Of a stretch of 31,694 nucleotides of DNA, positions 1-7,068 are shown piece after piece. The translations under genes were made by a program, and so were the position numbers. The stretch is taken from assembly GCA_002317155.1 (NCBI GenBank), contig DCIR01000043.1, forward strand, positions 1 through 31,694, in the 5' to 3' direction. Every line of letters starts with the position of its first letter. Position 1 is the stretch's first letter. The notes beneath the pieces are model-generated. The model worked only from the letters and a program-made list of their open reading frames with translations. It ran no database searches and had not been told where the DNA came from. The stretch is from Lachnospiraceae bacterium UBA1721. Its GTDB lineage: Bacteria > Bacillota > Clostridia > Lachnospirales > Lachnospiraceae.

Positions 1-53
1 GTAGAACCAACACCCTTTTTATGAGCGAAAAACTGAAGGTCAAGTCTCAGCAT
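1..53 (-). CDS. rpmA: Ribosomal protein L27, N-terminal part only (cut by window edge)
   Basis: Only the first 17 complete codons are present. They read MLRLDLQFFAHKKGVGS. The conserved L27 start AHKKGVGS is preceded by a nine-residue extension ending in Gln-Phe-Phe, the form found in Firmicutes and removed by the protease Prp between F9 and A10. L27 sits at the peptidyl-transferase centre of the 50S subunit, and its exposed N-terminus reaches the tRNA acceptor ends. The ATG is preceded by a strong AAGGAGGT Shine-Dalgarno lying inside the end of prp, and only 1 base separates the two genes. The rest of the gene lies beyond base 1. Confidence 0.95.
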   Translation of the reverse strand, partial: MLRLDLQFFAHKKGVGS

Positions 54-54
54 T

Positions 55-399
55 TTATCTTACCTCCTTGAAATTTACTGTTAAATATTTCTTACCGTAC
101 CGTTCACTTAAATTCTTTAATGATAATGCATACGCATCAATCAACAGAACAGATGACTCTTTCAATATGGATTTAATCTCACAACGTAAGAATCCATCAT
201 CAGCGTTCTGTGAAACGGTAAGTTGCTCGCCTGCAAGCTCTTCCAAACCATTTACCACATTCTCGGTAAGTGCTGAAATAGCTGCACATAAGATATCAGG
301 TTCATAACCCTTTAATCTCTTCTTGGCGTAGCCCGCATGACCAAAACATGTAAATGCTACATAGCCATGCTCATTTTTCTCAAAAGTGACTGTAGTCAT
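55..399 (-). CDS. prp: Prp, cysteine protease that trims ribosomal protein L27
   Basis: A 114-residue protein of the YsxB/Prp family (DUF464). It removes the N-terminal extension of L27, a step essential for ribosome function in Staphylococcus aureus and inferred for other Firmicutes with the same extension. The catalytic pair is visible: His21 in GHAGYA and Cys38 in DILCAAIS. The stretch between them (KKRLKGYEP) is slightly long compared with my recollection of the family. It lies between rplU (5 bases upstream) and rpmA (1 base downstream), the usual place. The start ATG at 399 has only a weak AAGG-type ribosome binding site, so translation is probably coupled to rplU. Confidence 0.95.
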   Translation of the reverse strand: MTTVTFEKNEHGYVAFTCFGHAGYAKKRLKGYEPDILCAAISALTENVVNGLEELAGEQLTVSQNADDGFLRCEIKSILKESSVLLIDAYALSLKNLSERYGKKYLTVNFKEVR

Positions 400-404
400 T
401 AGCC

Positions 405-707
405 TTAAGCCTCGATCTTTTCGATCTTAACCTGAGTGTAAGGCTGTCTGTGACCGTTCTTCTTGTGGTATCCGGACTTTCTCTTGTAGTGGTAAACGAT
501 TACCTTCTTCTCCTTGCCCTGAGCGACAACAGTTGCAGAAACCTTAGCACTTGCAACATCTGCGCCAACCTTAAGAGTTCCGTCACTTACTGCAATAACG
601 TCTAAAGAAACAGTGTCACCTTCAGCTGCATTGATCTTCTCGATGTTTACAAGATCACCCTCTGAAACCTTATACTGCTTTCCACCAGTTGCAATAATAG
701 CGTACAT
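405..707 (-). CDS. rplU: 50S ribosomal protein L21
   Basis: A 100-residue protein matching L21 along its whole length. It opens with MYAIIATGGKQYKV and ends with the basic KRKSGYHKKNGHRQPYT block that contacts 23S rRNA. It binds domain VI of 23S rRNA in the large subunit. It is the first gene of rplU-prp-rpmA. The ATG at 707 is preceded by AAGGAGGTG about ten bases upstream. That Shine-Dalgarno is one strand of a predicted long-range helix in the leader, so translation is likely autoregulated. Nothing is unusual in the protein. Confidence 0.98.
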   Translation of the reverse strand: MYAIIATGGKQYKVSEGDLVNIEKINAAEGDTVSLDVIAVSDGTLKVGADVASAKVSATVVAQGKEKKVIVYHYKRKSGYHKKNGHRQPYTQVKIEKIEA

Positions 708-855
708 AAATAGGCACCTCCTTTTTCATGATATGGCCATGAAGTATGCATTAGGCCTTGAACAAATCGCTAACTTCGGTGGTGACCTGTTAAAAAGTCA
801 CACTTCTACCTCGCTAAGCGGCATACTCAGATATCATAACAGAGGTGCCTCTAAA
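708..855 (-). promoter_or_regulatory. Structured mRNA leader of rplU (L21-leader type)
   Basis: Three nested complementary pairs occur in order. AGGCACCTC (850-842) pairs with GAGGTGCCT (720-712) over 9 bp. ATGATAT (837-831) pairs with ATATCAT (734-728) over 7 bp. AGTATGC (827-821) pairs with GCATACT (749-743) over 7 bp. A small hairpin GTGAC/GTCAC (801-797 with 786-782) lies inside. The outermost 3' strand overlaps the rplU Shine-Dalgarno, so the closed form would block initiation. Position and logic fit the L21 leader family of low-GC Gram-positives, proposed as an autoregulatory ribosomal-protein leader. The family assignment is from memory; the helices are seen directly. Confidence 0.75.
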
Positions 856-861
856 AGTCAA
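833..861 (-). promoter_or_regulatory. Possible sigma-A promoter TTGACT-17-TATGAT, in conflict with the leader fold
   Basis: The -35 TTGACT (861-856) and -10 TATGAT (838-833) are separated by 17 bases, a near-consensus match. Transcription from it would start near 826 and omit the 5' strands of the two outer leader helices. It may therefore be a chance match inside the leader, or a second start giving an unregulated mRNA. A TATAAT also occurs at 929-924, in the end of the kinase gene, but without a good -35. Confidence 0.35.
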
Positions 862-914
862 ACTATTTTTACGAATATTTTTAACTTTTTTGTATATTTT
901 TCACATATAAAATA

Positions 915-1544
915 TTACTTATTATTATACAGCTCAAAGTCTTCAACGAACTGTTTAATAAGCTTTACAGATCCTTCAATTCCAAGCTTGCTTGAATTAA
1001 TGCAAAGGTCATAACTGTCAGATCTTCCCCACTTTTTAGAAGAATAATAATTATAATAGCTCTGACGCTGCTTATCCTTCTTATTAATCATATCCTTGGC
1101 CTTAGCTTCATTAAGATCGAATCTCTCCATAATACGCTTAATTCTGCATTCCTCATCGCCAAAGATAAACAGATTAACCACATTATCATAATCAGCGAGC
1201 GCATAATCAGCGCAACGACCTACAATAACGCAGGGACCTTCACTTCCTATCTTCTTAATCGTATCAAACTGCGCAAGAAATACTTTATGGCTTATAGGCA
1301 TGTCTGAATATGAATTAGAATTATATCCGAATGAGTAGGTATCCATTACAAGATTATAGAGGAATGAATTTGTAGGGCGCTCATCATGATTAATAAGCAT
1401 TTCCTCACAAAAACCACTCTCCTTAGCTGCTCTTGTAAGAAGTTCCTTATCATAGCAAGGAATACCAAGTGCTTCAGCAACTTTTAATCCAATCTCACGT
1501 CCACCGGATCCAAACTGTCTTCCGATTGTAATAATTGTATTCAT
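915..1544 (-). CDS. Cytidylate kinase-like family protein
   Basis: A 209-residue P-loop protein. The N-terminus MNTIITIGRQFGSGGREIG carries a nucleotide-binding loop of the kind in cytidylate-kinase-like proteins (AAA_26/PF13189), and the C-terminal half is rich in Lys/Arg, Tyr and Ser. It resembles, but is not, the canonical CMP kinase Cmk, so the true substrate is unknown; phosphorylation of CMP or a similar nucleoside monophosphate is only inferred. A longer frame opens at a TTG at 1571. The ATG at 1544 is preferred because AAAGGCGG lies five bases before it and the P-loop follows immediately. It appears monocistronic, with its own promoter at 1594-1622 and 207 bases to rplU. Confidence 0.8.
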   Translation of the reverse strand: MNTIITIGRQFGSGGREIGLKVAEALGIPCYDKELLTRAAKESGFCEEMLINHDERPTNSFLYNLVMDTYSFGYNSNSYSDMPISHKVFLAQFDTIKKIGSEGPCVIVGRCADYALADYDNVVNLFIFGDEECRIKRIMERFDLNEAKAKDMINKKDKQRQSYYNYYSSKKWGRSDSYDLCINSSKLGIEGSVKLIKQFVEDFELYNNK

Positions 1545-1593
1545 AATAACCGCCTTTCCGGATAACTCCAATAAAGAATGCTATAATAATAGA

Positions 1594-1622
1594 ATTATAT
1601 GATATTATGACCAATTTTTCAA
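1594..1622 (-). promoter_or_regulatory. Sigma-A promoter of the cytidylate kinase-like gene
   Basis: TTGAAA (1622-1617) and TATAAT (1599-1594) with a 17-base spacer make a near-perfect housekeeping promoter. It would start RNA near 1587 and give a leader of about 43 bases before the ATG at 1544. It separates this gene from the aroB-lspA-rluD unit. Confidence 0.75.
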
Positions 1623-1659
1623 TCAATTCAGCAATTATTTTGTAAATTTAATACAATAT

Positions 1660-1684
1660 ATAATACTTAACAGTTAATTATTAT
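1660..1684 (-). terminator. AT-rich hairpin after rluD, weak terminator candidate
   Basis: An imperfect inverted repeat (ATAATA and TTAA arms around a three-base loop, one mismatch) lies 16 bases after the rluD stop. It has almost no G/C pairs and only a poor T-run, so it may not stop transcription. No better terminator is visible between rluD and the promoter at 1594-1622. Confidence 0.25.
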
Positions 1685-1699
1685 GATATTATCACGTTC

Positions 1700-2599
1700 C
1701 TACTTAAGGATTTCCAGCAAATGCTCAAAATACTCAGGAAGCGGAGCATCAGTTTCTATATATTCATTGGTTCTGGGATGCATAAAGCCAAGTGTTTTCG
1801 CATGCAAACATTGCCCCTGAAGATTAAACGGCCATTTTGCGTTTGTATATACAGAATCTCCCAAAAGCGGATAACCTATTGATGCCATATGCACTCTTAT
1901 TTGATGTGTACGTCCGGTTTCAAGTCTGCATTCTATATAAGTATAGTCCTTAAATCTCTCCAGTACCTTGTAATGAGTTACCGCATGCTTTCCATCAACT
2001 GTCACCGCCATTTTCTTACGGTCGTTAGGATTCCTTCCGATCGGTTTATCAATCGTTCCCTCATCGTCTTTAACACGTCCAATGACCAGCGCTCTATAGC
2101 ATCTTGTTATTGAATGTTCCTTAAGCTGCTCAGCAATCGAATTATGCGAAAAATCGTTTTTACAAGCAATAACAGAGCCGGTCGTGTCCATATCAATTCT
2201 ATGGACAATACCGGGACGCAAAACACCATTTATGCCGGACAAGCTGGATCCGCAGTGATACATCAGTGCATTAACCAAAGTACCGCTATAGTGGCCTGCT
2301 GCAGGATGCACAACCATTCCCTTAGGCTTATTTACTATAATGAGATCTTCATCCTCATAAATAATATCCAAAGGAATATTTTCCGGCTCAATATCGGGAG
2401 CATATGCAGGCGGAATTTCAAAGACCACCTCATCACCCTCTTTGACATTGTAGCTTGCTTTTACTGCAGTACCATTTATAAGTACTTTTCCATCCTTGAT
2501 TAGCTTGGATACATATGATCTTGTTACATTTTCAGCAAGAAGGGGAATGCATTTATCAATGCGTTCCCCTTCCATATCTTCAGAAATAATAAAATTCAT
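1700..2599 (-). CDS. rluD: RluD/RluA-family 23S rRNA pseudouridine synthase
   Basis: A 299-residue protein. An S4 RNA-binding domain occupies about residues 13-60 (TRSYVSKLIKDGKVLING), followed by the pseudouridine synthase domain from about 75. The catalytic Asp is D136 in HRIDMDTTG, where the family usually has HRLDKDTSG. Further family motifs are NKPKGMVVHP and GRTHQIRVHM. It isomerises specific uridines in large-subunit rRNA; the exact sites cannot be read from sequence, and RluD-type or the Bacillus YlyB type both fit. Its start ATG overlaps the lspA stop by one base (TAATG), and the lspA-rluD pairing is common in bacteria. The gene ends in TAG. Confidence 0.93.
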   Translation of the reverse strand: MNFIISEDMEGERIDKCIPLLAENVTRSYVSKLIKDGKVLINGTAVKASYNVKEGDEVVFEIPPAYAPDIEPENIPLDIIYEDEDLIIVNKPKGMVVHPAAGHYSGTLVNALMYHCGSSLSGINGVLRPGIVHRIDMDTTGSVIACKNDFSHNSIAEQLKEHSITRCYRALVIGRVKDDEGTIDKPIGRNPNDRKKMAVTVDGKHAVTHYKVLERFKDYTYIECRLETGRTHQIRVHMASIGYPLLGDSVYTNAKWPFNLQGQCLHAKTLGFMHPRTNEYIETDAPLPEYFEHLLEILK

Positions 2600-3213
2600 T
2601 ACTCTTCTTCCGTATCTTCTGACTCAGTTGTTTCCGCGTCCTTCTTTTCAGCCTCATCATCAGCCTTTTCATCTTTTTCACTGGATGTTTTAGATGATTT
2701 CTTAAATCTGATAAATTCCAAATCCTTCTCTTTATAGACAAAAAGGAAAAGAATAAATAAGCCGACAACACCTAATACTACACAGATATCAGCAAAATTG
2801 AAAATAGGATATGATCTCCAAAAATCAAATCCAAGATAATCAACAACGTAACTCTGCTTAATTCTGTCTATCATATTACCGATGCCACCCGCAATAACCA
2901 TTGCAAACAGCACATTTGCAGGAACAAACTTCTTAGCAACAGGCAACTTAAACACAACAAAAGCAAGTATTGCCATAAAAACAACACTAATCAATACAAG
3001 AAGCCATTTCTGATTCTGGAAAGAACTGAAAGCCGCTCCTGTATTCTTAAGATAAATAAGATAAATCACTCCGGGAATAAATTTCTTCTCAGAAGGATCA
3101 GCTGTAAATACCTCTACAACTTTTGATTTTATAATCTGGTCTAAGACAATAAGAATCGCTGCCAGAATCACATCAATTGTCAGCAATATAGCCTTAGTTT
3201 TCTTCTTAGACAT
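2599..3213 (-). CDS. lspA: Lipoprotein signal peptidase (signal peptidase II)
   Basis: A 204-residue, four-helix membrane aspartyl protease that cuts prolipoprotein signal peptides before the lipidated Cys. The catalytic aspartates are D125 (VVDYL) and D142 (FNFAD), with GGIGNMIDR and NTGAAF also present. The ATG at 3213 was chosen over upstream in-frame codons because GGAG precedes it and it follows the aroB stop by 4 bases. Residues 172-204 form an extra hydrophilic tail of almost only Glu, Asp, Lys, Ser and Thr, absent from typical LspA (about 150-165 residues). A likely substrate is encoded in this window, the DD-carboxypeptidase at 7069-8064. Confidence 0.95.
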   Translation of the reverse strand: MSKKKTKAILLTIDVILAAILIVLDQIIKSKVVEVFTADPSEKKFIPGVIYLIYLKNTGAAFSSFQNQKWLLVLISVVFMAILAFVVFKLPVAKKFVPANVLFAMVIAGGIGNMIDRIKQSYVVDYLGFDFWRSYPIFNFADICVVLGVVGLFILFLFVYKEKDLEFIRFKKSSKTSSEKDEKADDEAEKKDAETTESEDTEEE

Positions 3214-3217
3214 TACA

Positions 3218-4324
3218 TTAATCTCCATTTTCTTCATCAAAATTAATCTCATTAAGTGCTGCAATTATTTCATCATCAGTAACGGTATTATCAATCACAG
3301 CCTTACCAATCTTCTTAAGCAAAATAAACTTAAGAGTACCTGCATCCATCTTCTTATCAGACTTGGTAAGCTTGAGCACTTCATTGACATCGATATTATC
3401 AATAGAGATAGGCAAATTAAAAGGAACAAACATATCTCTTACTTCATAATACTCTTCCATTGAAAGCATTTCTTTTTTCCATGAAATATAAGCTGCACAC
3501 ACACAACCAAGTGCTACGCACTCTCCATGGTACATCTCAAATTTCATGTACTTTTCAATGGCATGTCCTATGGTATGGCCAAGATTAAGGAGCGCTCTGT
3601 CGCCCTTTTCGGTAGGATCCTTTTCAACAACCATTCTCTTAATATCAGTACAACGCATAACCATTTCTTCAAGAACGGTCATATCCTTGCCGCAGATCTC
3701 ATACATATTATCGATAAGCCACTCATAATAAATAGCATCTTTAATGAGTGCACTCTTCATTACTTCAGCAAAACCTGAGAAAAACTGTCTGTCAGGCAAA
3801 GTATTAAGTACACTGAGATTCATATATACCAGTCTGGGCATCTTAAATGCACCGACCATATTCTTATATCCGTCAAAATCAACGCCTGTCTTGCCACCGA
3901 TAGAACTGTCACACTGAGCAAGTAAAGTTGTGGGAACCTGGATAAAATCAATTCCACGCAAATAAGTAGCTGCAGCGTATCCGGTCATATCACCAATCAC
4001 ACCACCGCCCAATGCAAGAAGCATATCCTTTCTATCGAACTTCTCCTCAATAAGAAACTTATACAGTTCCTTAATATTATCAAGATTCTTATTTTCTTCT
4101 CCGGCAGGAATTACATACTTTACAGCCTTCAGGCATTTACCATCGAGTAAATTAAGAACCTCCGAACCATAGAGAGGATCAACATTACTATCAGTAACTA
4201 CACAAATTCTTTTTCCAAGAGCCTCAATAGCTTCTAATTCCTCAATAAGTTTATCAAAAGAGTCTGTATAAACAATATCATAGCAGGGCTTTTTATTATA
4301 ATTAACTGTCATTCTCTGAGACAT
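3218..4324 (-). CDS. aroB: 3-dehydroquinate synthase
   Basis: A 368-residue enzyme of the shikimate pathway that converts DAHP to 3-dehydroquinate using NAD and a divalent metal. The NAD loop GGGVIGDMTG, the substrate region TTLLAQCDSSIGGKTGVD and the metal ligands in GFAEVMKSALI, NLGHTIGHAIE and MYHGECVALG are all intact. The frame can be extended to a GTG at 4336, but the ATG at 4324 has GTGGAG six bases upstream and is preferred. It is the first gene of a tight aroB-lspA-rluD unit and sits directly after a hairpin terminator. No other shikimate gene lies nearby, so the link to lspA is one of position only. Confidence 0.96.
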   Translation of the reverse strand: MSQRMTVNYNKKPCYDIVYTDSFDKLIEELEAIEALGKRICVVTDSNVDPLYGSEVLNLLDGKCLKAVKYVIPAGEENKNLDNIKELYKFLIEEKFDRKDMLLALGGGVIGDMTGYAAATYLRGIDFIQVPTTLLAQCDSSIGGKTGVDFDGYKNMVGAFKMPRLVYMNLSVLNTLPDRQFFSGFAEVMKSALIKDAIYYEWLIDNMYEICGKDMTVLEEMVMRCTDIKRMVVEKDPTEKGDRALLNLGHTIGHAIEKYMKFEMYHGECVALGCVCAAYISWKKEMLSMEEYYEVRDMFVPFNLPISIDNIDVNEVLKLTKSDKKMDAGTLKFILLKKIGKAVIDNTVTDDEIIAALNEINFDEENGD

Positions 4325-4343
4325 ACTATACTCCACTCATATC

Positions 4344-4377
4344 ATTTAAATAAGGGAACCTCCAATCGGAAGTTCCC
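4344..4377 (-). terminator. Intrinsic terminator between sepF and aroB
   Basis: GGGAACTTCC and GGAGGTTCCC form a 10-bp stem (one G-U pair) around a GATT loop (4377-4354), followed by TTATTT. It lies about 26 bases after the sepF stop and about 30 bases before the aroB ATG. Since no clear promoter fits between it and aroB, it may be a leaky terminator or attenuator. Confidence 0.75.
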
Positions 4378-4403
4378 CTAAAATTCAATATTCTAAAATC
4401 AGA

Positions 4404-4934
4404 TTATACAGGGAAATCCTTTCCGATAGAAACTGAAGATTCATCTGAATTATTGTCACCTGAAATATTTACATTTGAAGGAGTAACAACATATACATAC
4501 TTAGAAATCTTCTCAAGGCGTCCATCGAGAGCATAAGTAGCTCCGGTAATTAAATCAAAGATTCTCTGCGCAAGATCCATCTCAATACCTTCAAGGTTCA
4601 TGATAACGCTCTTCTGCTCAAGAAGTGAATCTACGATTGTTGTAGCTGCATCAAGTGACTTGGGATAATAAATTGAAACTTCCATGTTTTCAGTGCCTTT
4701 CTTTGAATTATTCTTAGAATTAGATTTTCCGGATGTCCAAAAACTCTTGCCTATCTTCTTAGGCTCATTCTCGTAATCATCTGAAGCGCTTGAATCTGCG
4801 TTCTTACGTGAGCTCTTTGAAGGCTTAGCGGGTGCTTCATATTCAGGATCATCATATCCATCATAATCATCTTCGTAATCGTCATCATCATTGTTAATCT
4901 TGAATGCACTAAGTATGCCATCAAACTTACCCAT
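4404..4934 (-). CDS. sepF: Cell division protein SepF (FtsZ membrane anchor)
   Basis: A 176-residue protein with the three-part SepF layout. Residues 1-13 (MGKFDGILSAFKI) look like the membrane-binding amphipathic helix. Residues about 14-75 form a disordered linker, very acidic first (DDDDYEDDYDGYDD) and then rich in Ser and Lys. The folded DUF552 domain runs from about 83 to 155 and includes MEVSIYYPKSLD and FDLITGATYALDG. SepF polymerises at mid-cell, binds FtsZ's C-terminal tail and tethers the Z-ring. It follows yggS by 21 bases, the usual arrangement in Firmicutes. It matters here because the Min system of this region appears incomplete. Confidence 0.93.
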   Translation of the reverse strand: MGKFDGILSAFKINNDDDDYEDDYDGYDDPEYEAPAKPSKSSRKNADSSASDDYENEPKKIGKSFWTSGKSNSKNNSKKGTENMEVSIYYPKSLDAATTIVDSLLEQKSVIMNLEGIEMDLAQRIFDLITGATYALDGRLEKISKYVYVVTPSNVNISGDNNSDESSVSIGKDFPV

Positions 4935-4955
4935 TAAATCAAATCCTCCAAATAA

Positions 4956-5648
4956 TTATTTATTATAGTTTCTGGCTCCAAAAATCCCTGTACCGACACG
5001 TAATAATGTGGCACCTTCCTGGGCTGCAACCATATAATCACCAGTCATACCCATCGACAAAGTATTCATAATAACATTATCAATGCTTTGCTCGTTTATG
5101 TCAACAGACAATTTCTTTAGTTTCACAAATACTTGACGATTTTCTTCAGAATCATCTACATATGGTGCTACAGTCATTAATCCATTGATCTTAATGTTAG
5201 GAAGTTTAGCTGCTGTTTTAACAAGTTCAATGGTCTCTTCAAGAGATCCTCCCCACTTGCTTTCTTCACCTGCAACATTTACTTCGAGTAAAATATCAGA
5301 GACAACACCCTGCTTTACAGATTCCTTACTGATTTCCTCAGCTAATCTAAGCGAATCAACACTGTGTATCAAGCTTACTTTACCAACTATATACTTAACC
5401 TTGTTTCTCTGAAGATGTCCTATCATGTGCCATCTGACATCAGAAGGCATCTGCGGGATCTTATCAACAAGCTCCTGTACATAATTTTCACCGAAATCTC
5501 TTGCACCGGCTTCATATGCTTCCATAAGCTCACTGATCGGTTTAGTCTTGCTGACAGCTATAAGTGTAACCTCACTTCTGTCACGTCCGACCGCCTTACA
5601 GGCATCATCTATATTCTTTTGTACTTCTAAATAATTATCACCAATCAT
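4956..5648 (-). CDS. yggS: YggS/PLPBP-family pyridoxal-phosphate homeostasis protein
   Basis: A single-domain alanine-racemase-fold protein with no known enzymatic activity, thought to carry PLP and balance vitamin B6 and amino-acid pools. The PLP lysine is in LIAVSKTKP near the N-terminus. Other family signatures are RWHMIGHLQRNKVKYIV and the C-terminal TLLRVGTGIFGAR phosphate cup. The ATG at 5648 is one base after the upstream stop and lacks a clear Shine-Dalgarno, so it is probably translated by coupling. A start at 5681 would overlap the previous gene by 32 bases and adds residues that the family lacks. Confidence 0.93.
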   Translation of the reverse strand: MIGDNYLEVQKNIDDACKAVGRDRSEVTLIAVSKTKPISELMEAYEAGARDFGENYVQELVDKIPQMPSDVRWHMIGHLQRNKVKYIVGKVSLIHSVDSLRLAEEISKESVKQGVVSDILLEVNVAGEESKWGGSLEETIELVKTAAKLPNIKINGLMTVAPYVDDSEENRQVFVKLKKLSVDINEQSIDNVIMNTLSMGMTGDYMVAAQEGATLLRVGTGIFGARNYNK

Positions 5649-5649
5649 T

Positions 5650-7059
5650 TTATTTCGACTTACTGATAAACTGATCATCATCTACTGTATCGGCATCAAG
5701 TGCAATATAGTCATATACTCTTAATCCGTATGTAGTATTAGACTTTACAATTGCATAATCTTCATTCTGATACAGGATAGTAATCTGCTTAAAATCAGCA
5801 TATCCTTTGTTAATATTATATACGCCTATCAGGGTTCCTCTCTCTCTTACAACAAATGTAGTCTGGTCACTTCCGAAGAGTAAATCACCTGCCGAAAGAA
5901 TCGTATCATCTACGTAATAGGCCCCGATATTTTCATCATAATAATATACTTCAAGCTTAAATGAGCTTGCTGTCTTCGTACCATCTTCATTGTATACCTG
6001 CATCAGCACAGTATAGTTATCATTCTCATCTTCTGTTACATAATTCTCATCGATGAGGAAAAATTCTTTCTCAGCAATTGAAGATACAGGAATTTTTAAG
6101 CCTGATTCGTTCTTAAGCTCAAGCTCTATATCCAGATATCTCTCATCGACAAAGCTTATCATCGAATTGCTAAATGTAAGCTGTGCATATGTTCCGTCTG
6201 CATTATGAAGAAGCGAAACCTTTCCCCAACTCTCATCCTGGTTCTTTAAGAACTTAACCAGCACATAGTCTTCTTCCAACAGTTCTTCACCAAAATCATC
6301 ATCAACGGGGAATACAACAGACCATTCATTATTCAGGCACAGCTTATAAATTTCTTCATCTATACCTCTGAGCTGGTTACTCAAAAGCTGAGTCTTTTCA
6401 TACTTTTTCTCATCAAAGCAGGTCTTACTGATTTCATTAGGCTTCAGGTCTTCATAACCGTCATACCAATAAGCCACTAAACCTGTATTACCCGAATATA
6501 CATACTTAAAAGAAAGACTGCTTGCCGAAGTAGCCCCATCCATATTATTAAGGAGCTTAGTATTTGCCAGCTTAGATACAGTATTTTTTAAGCTATACTT
6601 AAAATCATACACAGAGTCAAAATCTGTATTATCGTATCCGTGCACAAAATTAATAATATCTGTTCTGAAATCATTGAGTTCCTTGTCTGTAAGTGTATTC
6701 TCACCAAGAGACTGAGCCTCAATATAATCGTTAAGATTGCCTGATTCATCTACAAGATAAACCAAATCACCTACAGCTACTCTCTGACCTTCACGCGCAA
6801 TAAAATTAACATAGCCTGCTATTGGATTAGCCACTATCTTTTCATCTCTAATAGCAATAGCTCTGTATATTGTACTGGTAGCAAGTGAACCCTCGACAAC
6901 CTGGTATCTTACAGTATGTGTAGTTCTCAAATAATTAATCATTACGACTAATCCATAAATAAGAACTCCGACAAACAATATAAAAAGAATATTTACTTTT
7001 TTTCTTTTCTTCTGAAAACGGATTACTTTTCCGTCATCATTATCATCCTGTCTACCCAA
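5650..7059 (-). CDS. HlyD-like membrane-anchored protein of the sepF locus
   Basis: A 469-residue protein. It has a short basic cytoplasmic N-terminus (FQKKRKK), one membrane helix at about 22-44 and a long extracellular part. It resembles membrane-fusion (HlyD-type) proteins: a lipoyl-like half-motif IVANPIAGYVNFIAREGQRV and, near the end, a second barrel-like half (GTLIGVYNINKGYADFKQI). No transporter partner is nearby, so secretion is not supported. Its position before yggS-sepF in Clostridia points to an envelope or division role (inference). The start is TTG at 7059, preceded by AAGAGGT that overlaps the stop of the carboxypeptidase gene; the first ATG lies inside the membrane helix and is unlikely. 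Confidence 0.7.
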   Translation of the reverse strand: MGRQDDNDDGKVIRFQKKRKKVNILFILFVGVLIYGLVVMINYLRTTHTVRYQVVEGSLATSTIYRAIAIRDEKIVANPIAGYVNFIAREGQRVAVGDLVYLVDESGNLNDYIEAQSLGENTLTDKELNDFRTDIINFVHGYDNTDFDSVYDFKYSLKNTVSKLANTKLLNNMDGATSASSLSFKYVYSGNTGLVAYWYDGYEDLKPNEISKTCFDEKKYEKTQLLSNQLRGIDEEIYKLCLNNEWSVVFPVDDDFGEELLEEDYVLVKFLKNQDESWGKVSLLHNADGTYAQLTFSNSMISFVDERYLDIELELKNESGLKIPVSSIAEKEFFLIDENYVTEDENDNYTVLMQVYNEDGTKTASSFKLEVYYYDENIGAYYVDDTILSAGDLLFGSDQTTFVVRERGTLIGVYNINKGYADFKQITILYQNEDYAIVKSNTTYGLRVYDYIALDADTVDDDQFISKSK

Positions 7060-7068
7060 AGTAACCTC

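Noticed and set aside
1545..1571. Earlier TTG start for the cytidylate-kinase-like gene
   Set aside because: The added nine residues precede the usual P-loop start, and the internal ATG at 1544 has the better ribosome binding site.
2580..2771. A 63-codon minus-strand frame inside the end of lspA
   Set aside because: It is lspA DNA in another frame; its Lys/Arg-rich product reflects the acidic-tail codons.
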